This document shows, in pieces, positions 23,156-36,059 of a stretch of DNA of 64,000 bases. Numbering within the stretch: position 1 is the first letter of the stretch; every line of letters begins with the position of its first letter. The notes under the pieces are model-generated. The model was not told where the DNA came from. It saw only the letters and a program-made list of their open reading frames with translations, and searched no databases. Origin of the DNA: Lotus japonicus (Eukaryota; Streptophyta; Magnoliopsida; Fabales; Fabaceae). The DNA lies in the NCBI RefSeq assembly GCF_012489685.1, contig NC_080046.1:30845763-30909762 (forward strand), read 5' to 3'. Position numbers and translations under genes: made by a program.

Positions 23156-24708
23156 GCCAAGAAAGGAAGAAAAATAAAAAAAAACTACCCATTTCCCCAC
23201 CCAAACCCGCGGCCACAAAGAAGAAGAAGGAGGAGAAGATTTTCTTCATCGCTTGCTTGATCGTCGATCAATCAGTTGCTGCTTCAAGGCTTCGAGGTAT
23301 AGTCGCTAATCCTTACCTCCGATCGCTTTTTCCATAGCTTTTCTTTAGACTTTTCTGAGCTGATAGTTTATGGATTTTTGCAAAACTATCCTGAATATTT
23401 CATTTCTGATTCTAAACCTCTTCCTTATGTGCCCAAGATCACTTCTGCCGGGTTAGATTTTCCGTTATGTCGCCGGAATTCCGTCGGAATCAATTTTAGC
23501 CTAAAATACCCATTTTTGGAGTTTTTGAAGTAAAGCTTCAACCTTTAGGCTGAAAACTATCGCCTTAGCTTAGTGCTAGTAGGATTAGTTGTCATAAACG
23601 TCGTTAGTAACGTCCCTGCAAAATTTGGTTTTTGGGATTTCAGGTTTGAAATTTCTAAGTTAAAAATCATGACCAAAATACCCCTGCGACAGTTTTTGAT
23701 CCGATAATTTTTCCGAGTTCAGAATACCCTTAGTCACGGCTATTGATAGCATAGGAACCAAGTTTGATCGAAGAAAAATCGAGTCTCCTAATTGTGAAAA
23801 GTGGCCGAACCTATTAAGGGGGGAGGAGGAAATTTCCTTTTCCGAAAACTTGTCTTTCGCGCTAGATTATCGTACCTTAGAGTATAGATTACTTCGAGTA
23901 ACCTTAGTGCGTATTGATAGCTTAGTTTCCGATAGATTCTGATAGTATTTCTGTGGTTTTGCTCTAAAAGTGATTTTGAGGAATTCCCAGAGGAGCAAGC
24001 CTTTGATTGTGAACAAGTGTTAGGAGATCGTCCTGGAGAATCTACAGGTGAGGGCTTCTCACTGTATCTCTAGTTAATGCTTAGGGTCGATGCTTTCGAC
24101 ATTGTTTACTGTTTATGCACTTGTTTGTGTTTGATTGGAAAAACGTTTTCTGAGGCTTCGGCTGACAATGTAGATGATTCATCTACTGAATGTTTTTGAG
24201 ATTGACTTACATGCTATGTGCTATGTGGGTAATCTAGGATGTGTGGTGCATGCTTTATATGCTAAATGCTAAGTGTTTATAATGAGATTTATTGATATAT
24301 GACATGTTGTTGATTGTGATGATTTAAATATGCTTTGCACTGGAATCTGAGATTCTGAATGGTGAGAATAGCGGGCAGGTCATGCCGATTTTATTTTGAG
24401 AGTTTTGAGAAAGTTTGATAGGACGAACGAGGTTCGGGCCTAAATTTTGTTTAGTGGATCGAGACATTCTCTGGAAGCGACTTGGGATTGGGAGATCCTG
24501 AAAATGTATAAGACTTGCGATAAGACAAAATGGAATCTATTTTATAAAGAAAACTCATAAGACCTTAAATAACCTCTAAATCTATAAGTAATGATAACAA
24601 CCTCGAAAGGAAGGCGTGGAAGTCAAATCTTAGTTTTGGAAAACGAGAAGTGTCGTCGGATCCCAGTATTGAGAAAGTTGAGAGGCTTCGAGTATGTAGA
24701 TGTTGTGG

Positions 24709-24786
24709 TGCTGTTGGAGCAGCGGTTGTTGTTGTGCTGTTGGAGCAGCTATTGTTGTTGTGCTGTTGGAGCAGCTATGTTGTTGG
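24709..24786 (+). repeat. 26-bp minisatellite in the solo LTR
   Basis: TGCTGTTGGAGCAG starts at 24709, 24735 and 24761, giving three tandem copies with 26-bp spacing. A fourth isolated copy lies at 24843. Each copy contains the short inverted repeat GCTGTTGGAGCAGC. No coding meaning is evident. Confidence 0.75.
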
Positions 24787-25538
24787 GCTATCCTGGGGAT
24801 AAGTCCGGGAAATTGATAGTTCCCGAGTATGTAATACTCTTGTGCTGTTGGAGCAGCTATGTGTTGTGGTGAAGCGTGTCTTTTGGTCGCAGAATCGACC
24901 GTTACCTTAGGGTAAGCTTTTAGAGACTTTAATTTACCTAGAACACGTGGCGACGTGTCGAGTGAGATTCGGAGACGTTGTTTGACTAATCATCCTGCAT
25001 ACATGCAACATTAAAGAGGTATTAACACAGGACGTACTCTGGACCTCGTCGGTTTCCAAAATGGTCATAAGACCCGGAATGCCGTGTAAGAGCGTTTGTA
25101 GACGTCTCTTGTAGCAGACCGAAATGGCAGACCTACGGGTTTACTGCTGATCTAACTACGTGTGGTTGCTGGAGTAAGAGGCACGCGGGCCGAAATGGCT
25201 CCACCGTGGCTGGTGTTAGGGCTGATCCGTTTGATGTCCATCCCTTTCCGGAATGCATGTGGTTAACTGGGTTAACCGTCATTTGCATATCATGCAACAT
25301 GCATATTAATTTAGTTGTTGAGTGTGACTGATAATTGTTAATCCTATTTGGAACATGCTATTTGCTATTATTGCGTTTATGCTATTGTGGAACATGCAAC
25401 CCTAGGAATGATATCTCTAGTTATAAGCCTAAGTGGCTATCTATTATTTGTACCTATTGGGTTTATTATCTACATAGTTCTTTAGAGTTGACCCTCGCGT
25501 CTTCTGTGTGTGTTTTGGCGGACAACGCCTTTTGTCAG

Positions 25539-26018
25539 ATGTCCATTGCGGACTGGTTCACAATGGTCCACCCTTCGGGGGGGATTAGGTACGAGATGAT
25601 CGATCAGGACGACCCCGGGTCGTGGGTGGTTGACCCCGCGAGCCATCGAGCGACGTATTCGGGGCGTATCATGGAGGACCACGTAGATAGTGGAGGACTC
25701 CTGAGGTCAGGAGTGTTGAGGAGATGTTATGTCAGCTTCAACTTGCCACCGGGCGTTCACTGTGGGCCAGGACTTGGAGGACCACCACCACCACCATTGT
25801 CTTCAGACGAGGAGGATCCCTCAGAGGAGGAGCCAGTGGGAGTGCCTTCGGCAGAGTCTAGTGCACCCAGCGTAGCGGTCATTGATGATCAGGGTTCGGG
25901 CCCTAAGCCTGTGAGTCCAGCATCGGAGCGCACTGCGGTTGCGAGGGGAGGACGGATAGGGTTGGTAGACTTAGTTGTTCTGGATTCTGATTCAGACGAC
26001 GATCATGCTAGCACATAG
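25539..26018 (+). CDS. ORF within the solo LTR, Pro-rich and acidic, hypothetical
   Basis: The open frame runs 25335-26018 (227 codons); the part from the ATG at 25539 (MSIADWF, 159 residues) is the more protein-like and is clearly GC-richer than the surrounding LTR. It has a WF..VHPSGGIRYEMIDQD start, a PPPPP stretch followed by an acidic SSDEEDPSEEEP run, and a C-terminus VDLVVLDSDSDDDH. That last motif, a hydrophobic core followed by Ser/Asp, is the form of a SUMO-interacting motif. The first 68 codons are Leu/Tyr-rich and may not be translated. I do not recognise the family. It may be an old captured fragment or a chance frame. Confidence 0.35.
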   Translation: MSIADWFTMVHPSGGIRYEMIDQDDPGSWVVDPASHRATYSGRIMEDHVDSGGLLRSGVLRRCYVSFNLPPGVHCGPGLGGPPPPPLSSDEEDPSEEEPVGVPSAESSAPSVAVIDDQGSGPKPVSPASERTAVARGGRIGLVDLVVLDSDSDDDHAST

Positions 26019-26508
26019 TTTTGAGTGTTGGTATGAGCTCCTCGAGTTAGGATTAGTGTAGGAGTAGAGTCTTAGCTCTGATAGATATGGCTTCATTAGT
26101 TTCTTTGGGGGACAGGGTAGTTCCGCCTATAGCTTTTTGTGTGGTTTCCTTATGGGAATCACAGAGAGTTGGTTGGACTTAGGAGGTCTTATTTTCAGAC
26201 CATTGGGTCAACTTATTCTCAGTTTTGAGGGATGGTGTTGCGGACACTTACCTTTTCAGTTGGTTTGTACATATTGCCTACGGGCGCTACTCTTCTATTA
26301 CCCGTCACTGGAAGTTCACTCGTGACGAGGTTGCTACTTACAGCGGGGGCTGTTTATATATTGTATATTAGCTATATTGCTTTTTGCATTTGGGTTTTAT
26401 TTAATTCAGTCTTGTCTTAGTTATTATAAAAAAAAAAATATTCACGTTTTTCCGCATTAAGTTTACTTTTGGTTACTAAAGTGACGCCACCGAAATCGGG
26501 GTGTTACA

Positions 26509-29500
26509 AATTCGGCTGGCAGGTGAATAAAGTAGTTTCTTCTACCCCATAAGGATATAAAATATGCTTAATTCTTGGTTTCATGCCAAAAGTTATGGCT
26601 GTTTGAAGTTTGCAGCCGAATTAACCTTCAAAATTCAACCCGAAGTTACCATTTTCAATTTTTACCAGTTTTCCCTGTTTAATTCGGCTGGCAGGAGAAT
26701 AAAGTAGCTTCTTCCACCCCAAAAGCATATAAAATATGCTCAATTCTGGGTTCCGGGGAAAAAGTTATATCTTTTTGAAGTTTGCTGCCGAATAAACCTT
26801 CAAAATTCAACCTGTAGATTCTGTTTTCTATTTTTACAGGTTTCCCCTGTTTAATTCGGTTGGCAGGTGAATAAAGTAGCTTCTTTTACCCAAAAAGCAT
26901 ATAAAATATGATATATTCTAGGTTCCGGGGCTAAAGTCATGGCTGTTTGAAGTTTGCTACCGAATTAACCTTAAAAATTCAACCTGTAGGTTCCGTTTTC
27001 TACTTTTACCGATTTTCACCGTTTAATTCGGCTGGAAGGTAAATAAAGTAGCTTCTTCTACCCCAAAAGCATATAAAATAGGCTCAATTCTGGGTTCCGG
27101 GGTAAACGTTACGGCTGTTTAAAGTTTGCAGGAGAATGAACCTTCAAAATTTAACCTGTAGGTTCTGTTTTCTACTTTTAATAATTTCCCTTGTTAAATT
27201 CGGCTAGCAGGTGAATGAAGTAGCTTCTTATACCCCAAAAGCATATAAAATATGCTCAATTCTGGGTTCCGGGGCAAAAGTTATGGCTGTTTGAAGTTTG
27301 CAGGTGAATTAAGCTTAAAAATTAAACCTGTAGGTACCGTTTTCAATTTTTATTGATTTCCCCCGTTTAATTTGGCTGGCAGGTGGATAAAGTAGCTTCT
27401 TCTACCCCAAAAGGATATAAAATATGCTTAATTCTGGGTTCCAGGCCAAAAGTTGTGCCTGTTCGAAGTTTGCGGCTGAATGAACCTTTAAAATTCTACC
27501 TGTAGGTTCTGTTTCCTACTTTTACCGATTTCCCCCATTAAATTCGGCTAGCAGGTGCATAAAATAGCTTCTTCGACCCCAAAATCATATAAAAAATTCT
27601 CAATTCTGGGTTCCGGGGCAAAAGTCGTTGCTGTTTGAAGTTTGCAACCGAATTAATTTTCAAAATTCAACCTGTAGGTTCCGTTTTCTACTTTTACCGA
27701 TTTCATCCGTTAAATTTGTCTAGCAGGTGAATTAAATAGCTTCTTGTACCCTAAAAGCATATAAAATATGCTTAATTCTGGGTTTCGGGGCAAAAGTCAT
27801 TGTTGTTTGAAATTTGCAGTCGAATTAACCTCAAAATTGAACCTGTAGGTTCCGATTTATATTTTTATCGGTTTCCCTTATAGCTGTTTGAAGTTTGTTG
27901 CCGAATTAACCTTCAAAATTCAACCCGAAGTTACCATTTTCAATTTTTACCAATTTTCCCCGTTTAATTCAGCTGGCAGGAGAATAAAGTAGCTTCTTCC
28001 ACCCCAAAAGCATATAAAATATGCTCAATTCTGGGTTTCGGGGAAAAAGTTATGGCTGTTTGAAGTTTGCTGCCGAATTAGCCTTCAAAAATCAATCTGT
28101 AGGTTCTGTTTTCTATTTTTCCCGGTTTCCCCTGTTTAATTCGGCTGGCAGGTGAACAAAGTGGCTTCTTCTACCCCAAAAGCATATAAAATATGCTATA
28201 TTCTAGGTTCCGGGGTAAAAGTCATGGCTGCTTGAAGTTCGCTACCGAATTAACCTTAAAAATTCAACCTGTAGGTTCCGTTTTCTACTTTTACCGATTT
28301 TCCCCGTTTAATTCGGCTGGAAGGTGAATAAAGTAGCTTCTTCTACCCCAAAAGCATATAAAATAGGCTCAATTATGGGTTCCGGGGCAAAAGTTATGGC
28401 TGTTCGAAGTTTGCTGCCGAATTAACCTTCAAAATTCAACCTATAGGTTCCGATTTATATTTTAACCGGTTTCCCACGTTAAATTCGGCTAGCAGGTGAA
28501 TAAAGTAGCTTCTTCTACCCCAAAAGCATATAAAATAGGCTCAATTCTGGGTTCCAGGGTAAACGTTACGGCTGTTTAAAGTTTGCAGCAGAATGAACCT
28601 TCAAAATTTAACCTGTAGGTTCTGTTTTCTAATTTTACCGATTTCCCTTGTTAAATTCGGCTAGCAGGTGAATAAGGTAGCTTCTTCTACCCCAAAAGCA
28701 TATTAAATAAGCTCAATTCCGGGTTACGGGGCAAAAGTTATGGTTGTTTGAAGTTTGCAGGCGAATTAACCTTAAAAATTAAACCTGTAGGTTCCGTTTT
28801 CAATTTTTATTGATTTCCCCCGTTTAATTCGGCTGGCAAGTGGATAAAGTAGCTTCTTCTACCCCAAAAGGATATAAAATATGCTTAATTCTGGGTTCCA
28901 GGCCAAAAGTTATTGCTGTTCGAAGTTTGCGGCTGAATGAACCTTTAAAATTCTACCTGTAGGTTCTGTTTTCTTCTTTTAAAGATTTCCCCTGTTAAAT
29001 TCGGCTAGCAGGTGAATAAAATAGCTTCTACGACCCCAAAATCATATGAAATATTCTCAATTCTGTGTTCCGGGGCAAAAGTCGTTGCTTTTTTAAGTTT
29101 GCAGCCGAATTAACTTTCAAAATTCAACCTGTAGGTTCCGTTTTCTACTTTTACCGATTTCACCCGTTAAATTAGTCTAGCAGGTGAATTAAATAGCTTC
29201 TTCTACCCCAAAAGCATATAAAATAGGCTCAATTCTGGGTTCCTGGGTAAACGTTACGGCTGTTTAATGTTTGGAGCATAATGAACCTTCAAAATTTAAC
29301 CTGTCGGTTCTGTTTTCTACTTTTACCGATTTCCCTCGTTAAATTCGGCTAGCAGGTGAATAAAGTAGCTTCTTCTACCCCAAAAGCATATAAAATATGC
29401 TCAATTCTGGGTTCCGGGGCTAAAGTTATGGTTGTTTGAAATTTGCACGCGAATTAACCTTAAAAATTAAACTTATATGTTCCCTTTTCAATTTTTATTG

Positions 29501-32500
29501 ATTTCCCCCGTTTAAATCGGCTGGCAGGTGCATAAAGTAGCTTCTTCTACCCCAAAAAGGATATAAAATATGCTTAATTCTAGGTTCTAGGCCAAAAGTT
29601 GTGGCTGTTCGAAGTTTGTTCCTGAATGAACCTTTAAAATTCTACCTGTAGGTTCTGTTTTCTACTTTTACCGATTTCCCCCGTTAAATTCAGCTAGCAG
29701 GTGAAAAAAATAGCTTCTTCGACCCCAAAAGCATATAAAATATGCTCAATTCTGGTTTCCGGGGCAAAAGTCGTTGCTGTTTGAAGTTTGGAGCCGAATT
29801 AACTTTCAAAATTCAACCCGTAGGTTCCTTTTTCTACTTTTACCGATTTCACCCGTTAAATTCGTCTAGCAGGTGAATTTAATAGCTTCTTCAACCCTAG
29901 AAGCATATAAATTAGGCTCAATTCAAGGTTCCGGGGCAAACGTTACGGCTGTTTAAAGTTTGCAGCAGAATGAACCTTCAAACTTTAACCTGGAGGTTCT
30001 GTTTTCTACTTTTACCGATTTCCCCCGTTAAATTCGGCTAGCAGGTGAATAAAATAGCTTTTTCGACCCCAAAATCATATAAAATAATCTCAATTCTGGG
30101 TTCCTGGGCAAAAGTCGTTGCTGTTTTATGTTTGCAGCCGAATTAACATTCAAAATTCAACCCGTAGGTTCCGTTTTCTACTTTTACCGATTTCACCCGT
30201 TAAATTCGTCTAGCAGGTGAATAAAATAGCTTCTTCTACCCCAAAAGCATATAAAAAATGCTCAATTCTGGGTTCCGGGACAAAAGTTATGGTTGTTTGA
30301 AGTTAGCAGCCGAATTAACCTTAAAATTCAACCCGAAGTTTCCGTTTTCTATTTTTACCGGTTTTCCTCGTTTAATTCGGCTGGCAGGTGAATAAAGTAG
30401 CTTCTTCTACCCAAAAAGGATATAAAATATGCTTAATTCTGGGTTCCAGGCCAAAAGTTATGGCTGTTCGAAGTTTGCGGCTGAACGAACCTTTAAAATT
30501 CTACCTGTAGGTTCTGTTTTCTACTTTTACCGATTTCCCTTGTTAAATTCGGCTAGCAGCTGAATAAAGTAGCTTCTTCTACCCCAAAAGCATATAAAAT
30601 ATGCTCAATTCTGGGTTCCGAGGAAAAAGTCGTTGCTGTTTGAAGTTTGCAGCCGAATGAACCCTCAAAATTCAACCTGTAGGTTCTGTTTTCTACTTTT
30701 ACCGATTTCCCTTGTTAAATTCGGCTAGCAGGTGAATAAGGTAGCTTCTTCTACCCCAAAAGCATATTAAATATGCTCAATTCCGGGTTACGGGGCAAAA
30801 GTTATGGTTGTTTGAAGTTTGCAGGCGAATTAACCTTAAAAATTTAACCTTTAGGTTCCGTTTTCAATTTTTATTGATTTCCCCCGTTTAATTCGGTAGG
30901 CAAGTGGATAAAGTAGCTTCTTCTACCCCAAAAGGATATAAAATATGCTTAATTCTGGGTTCCAGGCCAAAAGTTGTGGCTGTTCGAAGTTTGCGGCTGA
31001 ATGAACCTTTAAAATTCTACCTGTAGGTTTTGTTTTCTACTTTTACCGATTTCCCCCGTTAAATTCGGCTAGCAGGTGAATAAAATAGCTTCTTCGACCC
31101 CAAAAGCATATAAAATATGCTCAATTCTGGGTTCCGGGGCAAAAGTCGTTGCTGTTTGAAGTTTGCAGCCGAATTAACTCTCAAAATTCAACTTGTAGGT
31201 TCCGTTTTCAACTCTTACCGATTTCACCCCGTTAAATTCGTCTAGCAGGTGAATTAAATAGCTTCTTCTACCCTAGAAGCATATAAAATAGGCTCAATTC
31301 TGGGTTACGGGGCAAAAGTTATGGTTGTTTGAAGTTTGCAGGTGAATTAACCTTAAAAATTAAACCTGTAGGTTCCGTTTTCATTTTTTATTGATTTCCC
31401 CCGTTTAATTCGGCTGGTAAGTGGATAAAGTAGCTTCGTCTACCCCAAAAGGATATAAAATATTCTTAATTCTGGGTTCCAGGCCAAAAGTTGTGGCTGT
31501 TCGAAGTTTGCGGCTGAATGAACCTTTAAAATTCTACCTGTAGGTTCTGTTTTCTACTTTTACCGATTTCCCCCGTTAAATTCGGCTAGTAGGTGAATAA
31601 AATAGCTTCTTCGACCCCAAAAGCATATAAAATATGCTCAATTCTGGGTTCCGGGGCAAAAGTCGTTGTTGTTTGAAGTTTGCAGCAGAATTAACCCTCA
31701 AAATTCAACTTGTAGGTTCTGTTTTCTACTTTTACCGATTTTCCTTGTTAAATCCGGCTAGCAGGTGAATAAAGTAGCTTCTTCTACCTGAAAAGCATAT
31801 AAAATATGCTTAATTCTGGGTTCCGAGGCAAAAGTTATGGCTGTTTGAAGTTTGCAGACGAATTAACCTTAAAAATTTACCCTGTAGGTTCCGTTTTCAC
31901 TTTTTATTGATTTACCCCGTTTAATTCGGCTCGCAGGTGAATAAAGTAGCTTCTTCTACACAAAAAGGATATAAAATATGCTTAATTCTGGGTTCCAGGC
32001 CAAAAGTTGTGGCTGTTCGAAGTTTGCGGCTGAATGAACCTTTAAAATTCTACCTGTAGGTTCTGTTTTCTACTTTTACCGATTTCCCCCGTTAAATTCG
32101 GCTAGCAGGTGAATATAATAGCTTCTTCGACCCCAAAAGCATATAAAATATGCTCAATTCTGGGTTCCGGGGCAAAAGTCGTTGCTGTTTGAAGTTTGCA
32201 GCCGAATTAACTCTCAAAATTCAACTTGTAGGTTCCGTTTTCAACTCTTACCGATTTCACCCCGTTAAATTCGTCTAGCAGGTGAATTAAATAGCTTCTT
32301 ATACTCTAGAAGCATATATAATAGGCTCAATTCTGGGTTACGGGGCAAAAGTTATGGTTGTTTGAAGTTTGCAGGCGAATTAACCTTAAAAATTAAACCT
32401 GTAGGTTCCGTTTTCAATTTTTATTGATTTCCCCCGTTTAATTCGGCTGGTAAGTGGATAAAGTAGCTTCGTCTACCCCAAAAGGATATAAAATATGCTT

Positions 32501-34132
32501 AATTCTGGGTTCCAGGCCAAAAGTTGTGGCTGTTCGAAGTTTGCGGCTGAATGAACCTTTAAAATTCTACCTGTAGGTTCTGTTTTCTACTTTTACCGAT
32601 TTCCCCCGTTAAATTCGGCTAGTAGGTGAATAAAATAGCTTCTTCGACCCCAAAAGCATATAAAATATGCTCAATTCTGGGTTCCGGGGCAAAAGTCGTT
32701 GTTGTTTGAAGTTTGCAGCAGAATTAACCCTCAAAATTCAACCTGTAGGTTCTGTTTTCTACTTTTACCGATTTCTCTTGTTAAATCCGGCTAGCAGGTG
32801 AATAAAGTAGCTTCTTCTACCCCAAAAGCATATAAAATATGCTTAATTCTGGGTTCCGAGGCAAAAGTTATGGCTGTTTGAAGTTTGCAGGCGAATTAAC
32901 CTTAAAAATTTAACCTGTAGGTTCCGTTTTCACTTTTTATTGATTTACCCCGTTTAATTCGGCTCGCAGGTGAATAAAGTAGCTTCTTCTACCCCAAAAA
33001 GATATAAAATATGCTTAATTCTGGGTTCCAGGCCAAAAGTTGTGGCTGTTCGAAGTTTGCGGCTGAATGAACCTTTAAAATTCAACCTGTAGGTTCTGTT
33101 TTCTACTTTTACCGATTTCCCTTGTTAAATTCTGCTAGCAGGTGAATAAAGTAGCTTCTTCTACCCCAAAAGCATATAAAATATGCTCAATTCTGGGTTC
33201 CGGGGCAAAAGTTATGCCTGTTTGAAGTTTGCAGGCGAATTAACCTTAAAAATTAAACCAGGTGGTTCCGTTTTCAATTTTTATTGAGTTCCACCGTTTA
33301 ATTCGTCTGGTAGGTGGATAAAGTAGCTTCTTCTACCCGAAAAGGATATAAAATATGCTTAATTCTGGGTTCCAGGCCAAAAGTTGTGGCTGTTTGAAGT
33401 TTGCGGCTGAATGAACCTTTAAAATTCTACCTGTAGGTTCTGTAATCTACTTTTACCGATTTCCCCCGTTAAATTCGGCTAGCAGGTGAATAAATTAGCT
33501 TCTTCGACCCCAAAAGCATATAAAATATGCTCAATTCTGGGTTCCGGGGCAAAAGTTATGGCTGTTTGAAGTCTGCAGGCGAATTAACCTTAAAAATTTA
33601 ACATGTAGGTTCCGTTTTCAATTTTTATTGATTTCCCCAGTTTAATTCGGCTGGCAGGTGAATAAAGTAGTTTCTTCTACCCCATAAGGATATAAAATAT
33701 GCTTAATTCTTTGTTTCATGCCAAAAGTTATGACTGTTTGAAGTTTGCAGCCGAATTAACCTTCAAAATTCAACCCGAAGTTACCATTTTCTATTTTTAC
33801 CAGTTTTCCCTGTTTAATTCGGTTGGCAGGAGAATAAAGTAGCTTCTTCCACCCCCAAAGCATATAAAATATGCTCAATTCTGGGTTCCGGGGAAAAAGT
33901 TATGGCTTTTTGAAGTTTGCTGCCGAATAAACCTTCAAAATTCAACCTGTAGATTCTGTTTTCTATTTTTACTGGTTTCCCCTGTTTAATTCGGTTGGCA
34001 GGTGAATAAAGTAGCTTCTTTTACCCAAAAAGTATATAAAATATGATATATTCTAGGTTCCGGGGCTAAAGTCATGGCTGTTTGAAGTTTGCTACCGAAT
34101 TAACCTTAAAAATTCAACCTGTAGGTTCCGTT
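26509..34132 (+). repeat. 172-bp satellite, second block
   Basis: About 44 monomers in the same orientation as the first block. Several monomer types alternate: GCATATAAAATATGC with TTCCGGGG; GGATATAAAATATGC with TTCCAGGCC; and GCATATAAAATAGGC. A six-monomer stretch is repeated with an offset of exactly 1,032 bp (31191 and 32223 carry the same landmark). The block is cut at 34132 (ending CCGTT) by the LTR of element B. No gene is seen. Confidence 0.95.
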
Positions 34133-35339
34133 TGAAGGTATGAAAAACGGTAGAAAGGGGGGGTTTGAATAACGTTTTCAGTATAAAACTTCCACCTTAA
34201 AGATTTTGACAAATCTTTCGAGAACTTAAGTGCTAAAGATAAGAGATAGAAAAGCACACAAGGATTTTATCCTGGTTCACTTGATAAATCACTCAAGCTA
34301 CTCCAGTCCACCCGTTAAGGTGATTTCTTCCTTCTTAGAATGAAGGCAATCCACTAATCAGGTAAGAGTTACAACTGCACTTGAAACCTACAAGTGACTA
34401 ACAATTACACTGACTTAGCTCACACTAAGATTCACTCTCTTAGTCTTCTCTAGGATCCGATCAACCTTGATCTCCTAAAGGAACTAAACAAACTGTTTAT
34501 CAAAGAATTGTTTACAAGAGATTTGCTTCTAAAAAGCTAATAGTAAACTCAATGAATTTCAGATGAAAGAAAACTTAGAAGATTTTTGAATATGTCTTGC
34601 GTATGTGAATGCTTCTAGCCGTTTCTTTCAGTCTTCAGCCTCTTTATATACTCCAAGGATTAGGGTTGAGCGATGCATGGGAAATGCTACCGTTGGAGGG
34701 CAGTTCTGGAAAATCCAGCTTCTGCTGTGGCTGAGAACGTTAGGTAGGTCTTCAGGAAGGTACAGTAGCTTTTGTACTTGGATAGCGACGCGACCTTTAA
34801 ACTTAGGAGACTTCTGATCAGGGGAATGCTTCATATTGGAACTTGTGAAGCCGGTTGATCAGAGTCAGAGGGAAAGCACAGATCCTCTGACCATTGTATC
34901 TTCTGATTCTGAACTTAGAGGGAAGAACATGGCCTTCAGAGTTTCTTGCTTCTGGACTTCAGAGTTTCCACTATTCAGCTTCTGGATCTTCAGAGTCTTC
35001 TACACCATCAGAACATCTGAACCTTCAGTGTTTCTTGGTTATCAGAACTTCTGGATCTTCAGAGCTTCTAGTGACTGAGTCCACATCAGAGTTTGTATAA
35101 CTTCAGAACTTCTGAAGCTTTTCCACTGTTCATACTGAACATGGTGAATGCGAAAGCGTTGCTTGGGTCACTCTTTATACACAGTGCTTCTGATTTGTGT
35201 GAGATTGAGTTGAGGTCAGAACCTGCAAATAGCACACTCAGAAAAACACGTTAGAGTACCACAATTGTTCATATCAAAAGGTTAACTTGTAATCATCAAA
35301 ACATAGAGTTGTACTACTAGATCAAAACTTGATCTTACA
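34133..35339 (-). repeat. 3' LTR of element B (1,207 bp)
   Basis: On the - strand it starts TGTAAGATCAAG (35339) and ends CATACCTTCA (34133). Clear differences from the other two LTRs include a different stretch around 34490-34620 and a TATATAAAG box (complement near 34643-34650) in place of TATATATA. Confidence 0.95.
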
Positions 35340-35353
35340 ATCTCCCCCTTTTT
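35340..35353 (-). other. Polypurine tract of element B
   Basis: AAAAAGGGGGAGAT on the - strand directly before the LTR start, identical to the tract at 19480-19493. Confidence 0.85.
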
Positions 35354-36059
35354 GATGATGACAAAACTAAGATTTTTGATGAACAATTCTTAAACATTAA
35401 ACTGAATTCACTCAGAGTTTAGAGATATAGAATAGTTTATCTTGCTCATTCTAAATTCAAGTCACTGCTTGATTCTGAGCTTAGCTCCCCCTGAATCTAA
35501 TACTTGATGAAAACGTTAGTAAAGTCTAGATTCTGAGCTAAATAATATAAGAGTTCAGAGTGAAAAACTTATGACATAGATGAAAATCGAGTAATCAGAG
35601 CGCATAAGTAATCAGAGTCATGGACAAGGTATCAGAGTCTTGGGTATCAGAGTCAACTTATAATCACTTCAGAAGAAGTGAAATGTATTCCTTGTATTTG
35701 CCCAGTGACACATCTATGGTCATGAAGGTGGAACTCTTAAAATCTCCAAAAGAAAAATAAATCACACTAACACATCTTACACATCAAAAACTGGGTTTAC
35801 TCCCCCTTTTTGTCATAAGCAAAAAGCTTGGGGTGTGAAAAACTTAGCTTGAAGTACAAGGTACTCCCCCTTAGAGAAGGTCCAAGTTTAAAGGAAATGA
35901 AAATGATGCAAGAATCAGAGTTAGGCGAAATAAATAGAAGAGTTAATGCAAGAGAAGAACGTTTACCACCGGTCAAGTGAGTAAAGAGAAGGGTCAGTTA
36001 CCAAGAACTTAACCTCGAGAAACCGTAGGAGCATTAACTTTCAGAGAGAAAGTGAAGCC
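35354..36059. other. Non-coding 3' region of element B
   Basis: No gene. Homologous to 18751-19479, with the same extra G5 purine runs on the - strand (for example near 35485-35495, 35802-35814 and 35865-35875). Its right end is the region upstream of the antisense ORF. Confidence 0.6.

Larger units (their letters stand above)
22440..26508 (+). mobile_element. Solo LTR of a long-LTR (probably Ty3/gypsy) retrotransposon, 4,069 bp
   Basis: Starts TGTAAGGCCC and ends GGGGTGTTACA, flanked on both sides by AATTC (22435-22439 and 26509-26513), a 5-bp target duplication. Across the insertion the satellite resumes in register. No gag, protease, RT or integrase motif is present and no second LTR is seen inside, so this is a solo LTR left after LTR-LTR recombination. 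A TATA box and an 11-base A run (about 26428-26438) fit the + orientation. LTRs of 4 kb are known in plant gypsy lineages such as Ogre/Tat and Tekay; I cannot choose between them. Confidence 0.85.

Noticed and set aside
22682..24872. Short frames (77, 93 and 107 codons) in the solo LTR
   Set aside because: Low complexity or unremarkable composition, no motif, no conservation visible here.
22440..26508. Complete retrotransposon instead of a solo LTR
   Set aside because: No pol motifs, no PBS or PPT, and no second copy of the terminal sequence inside.
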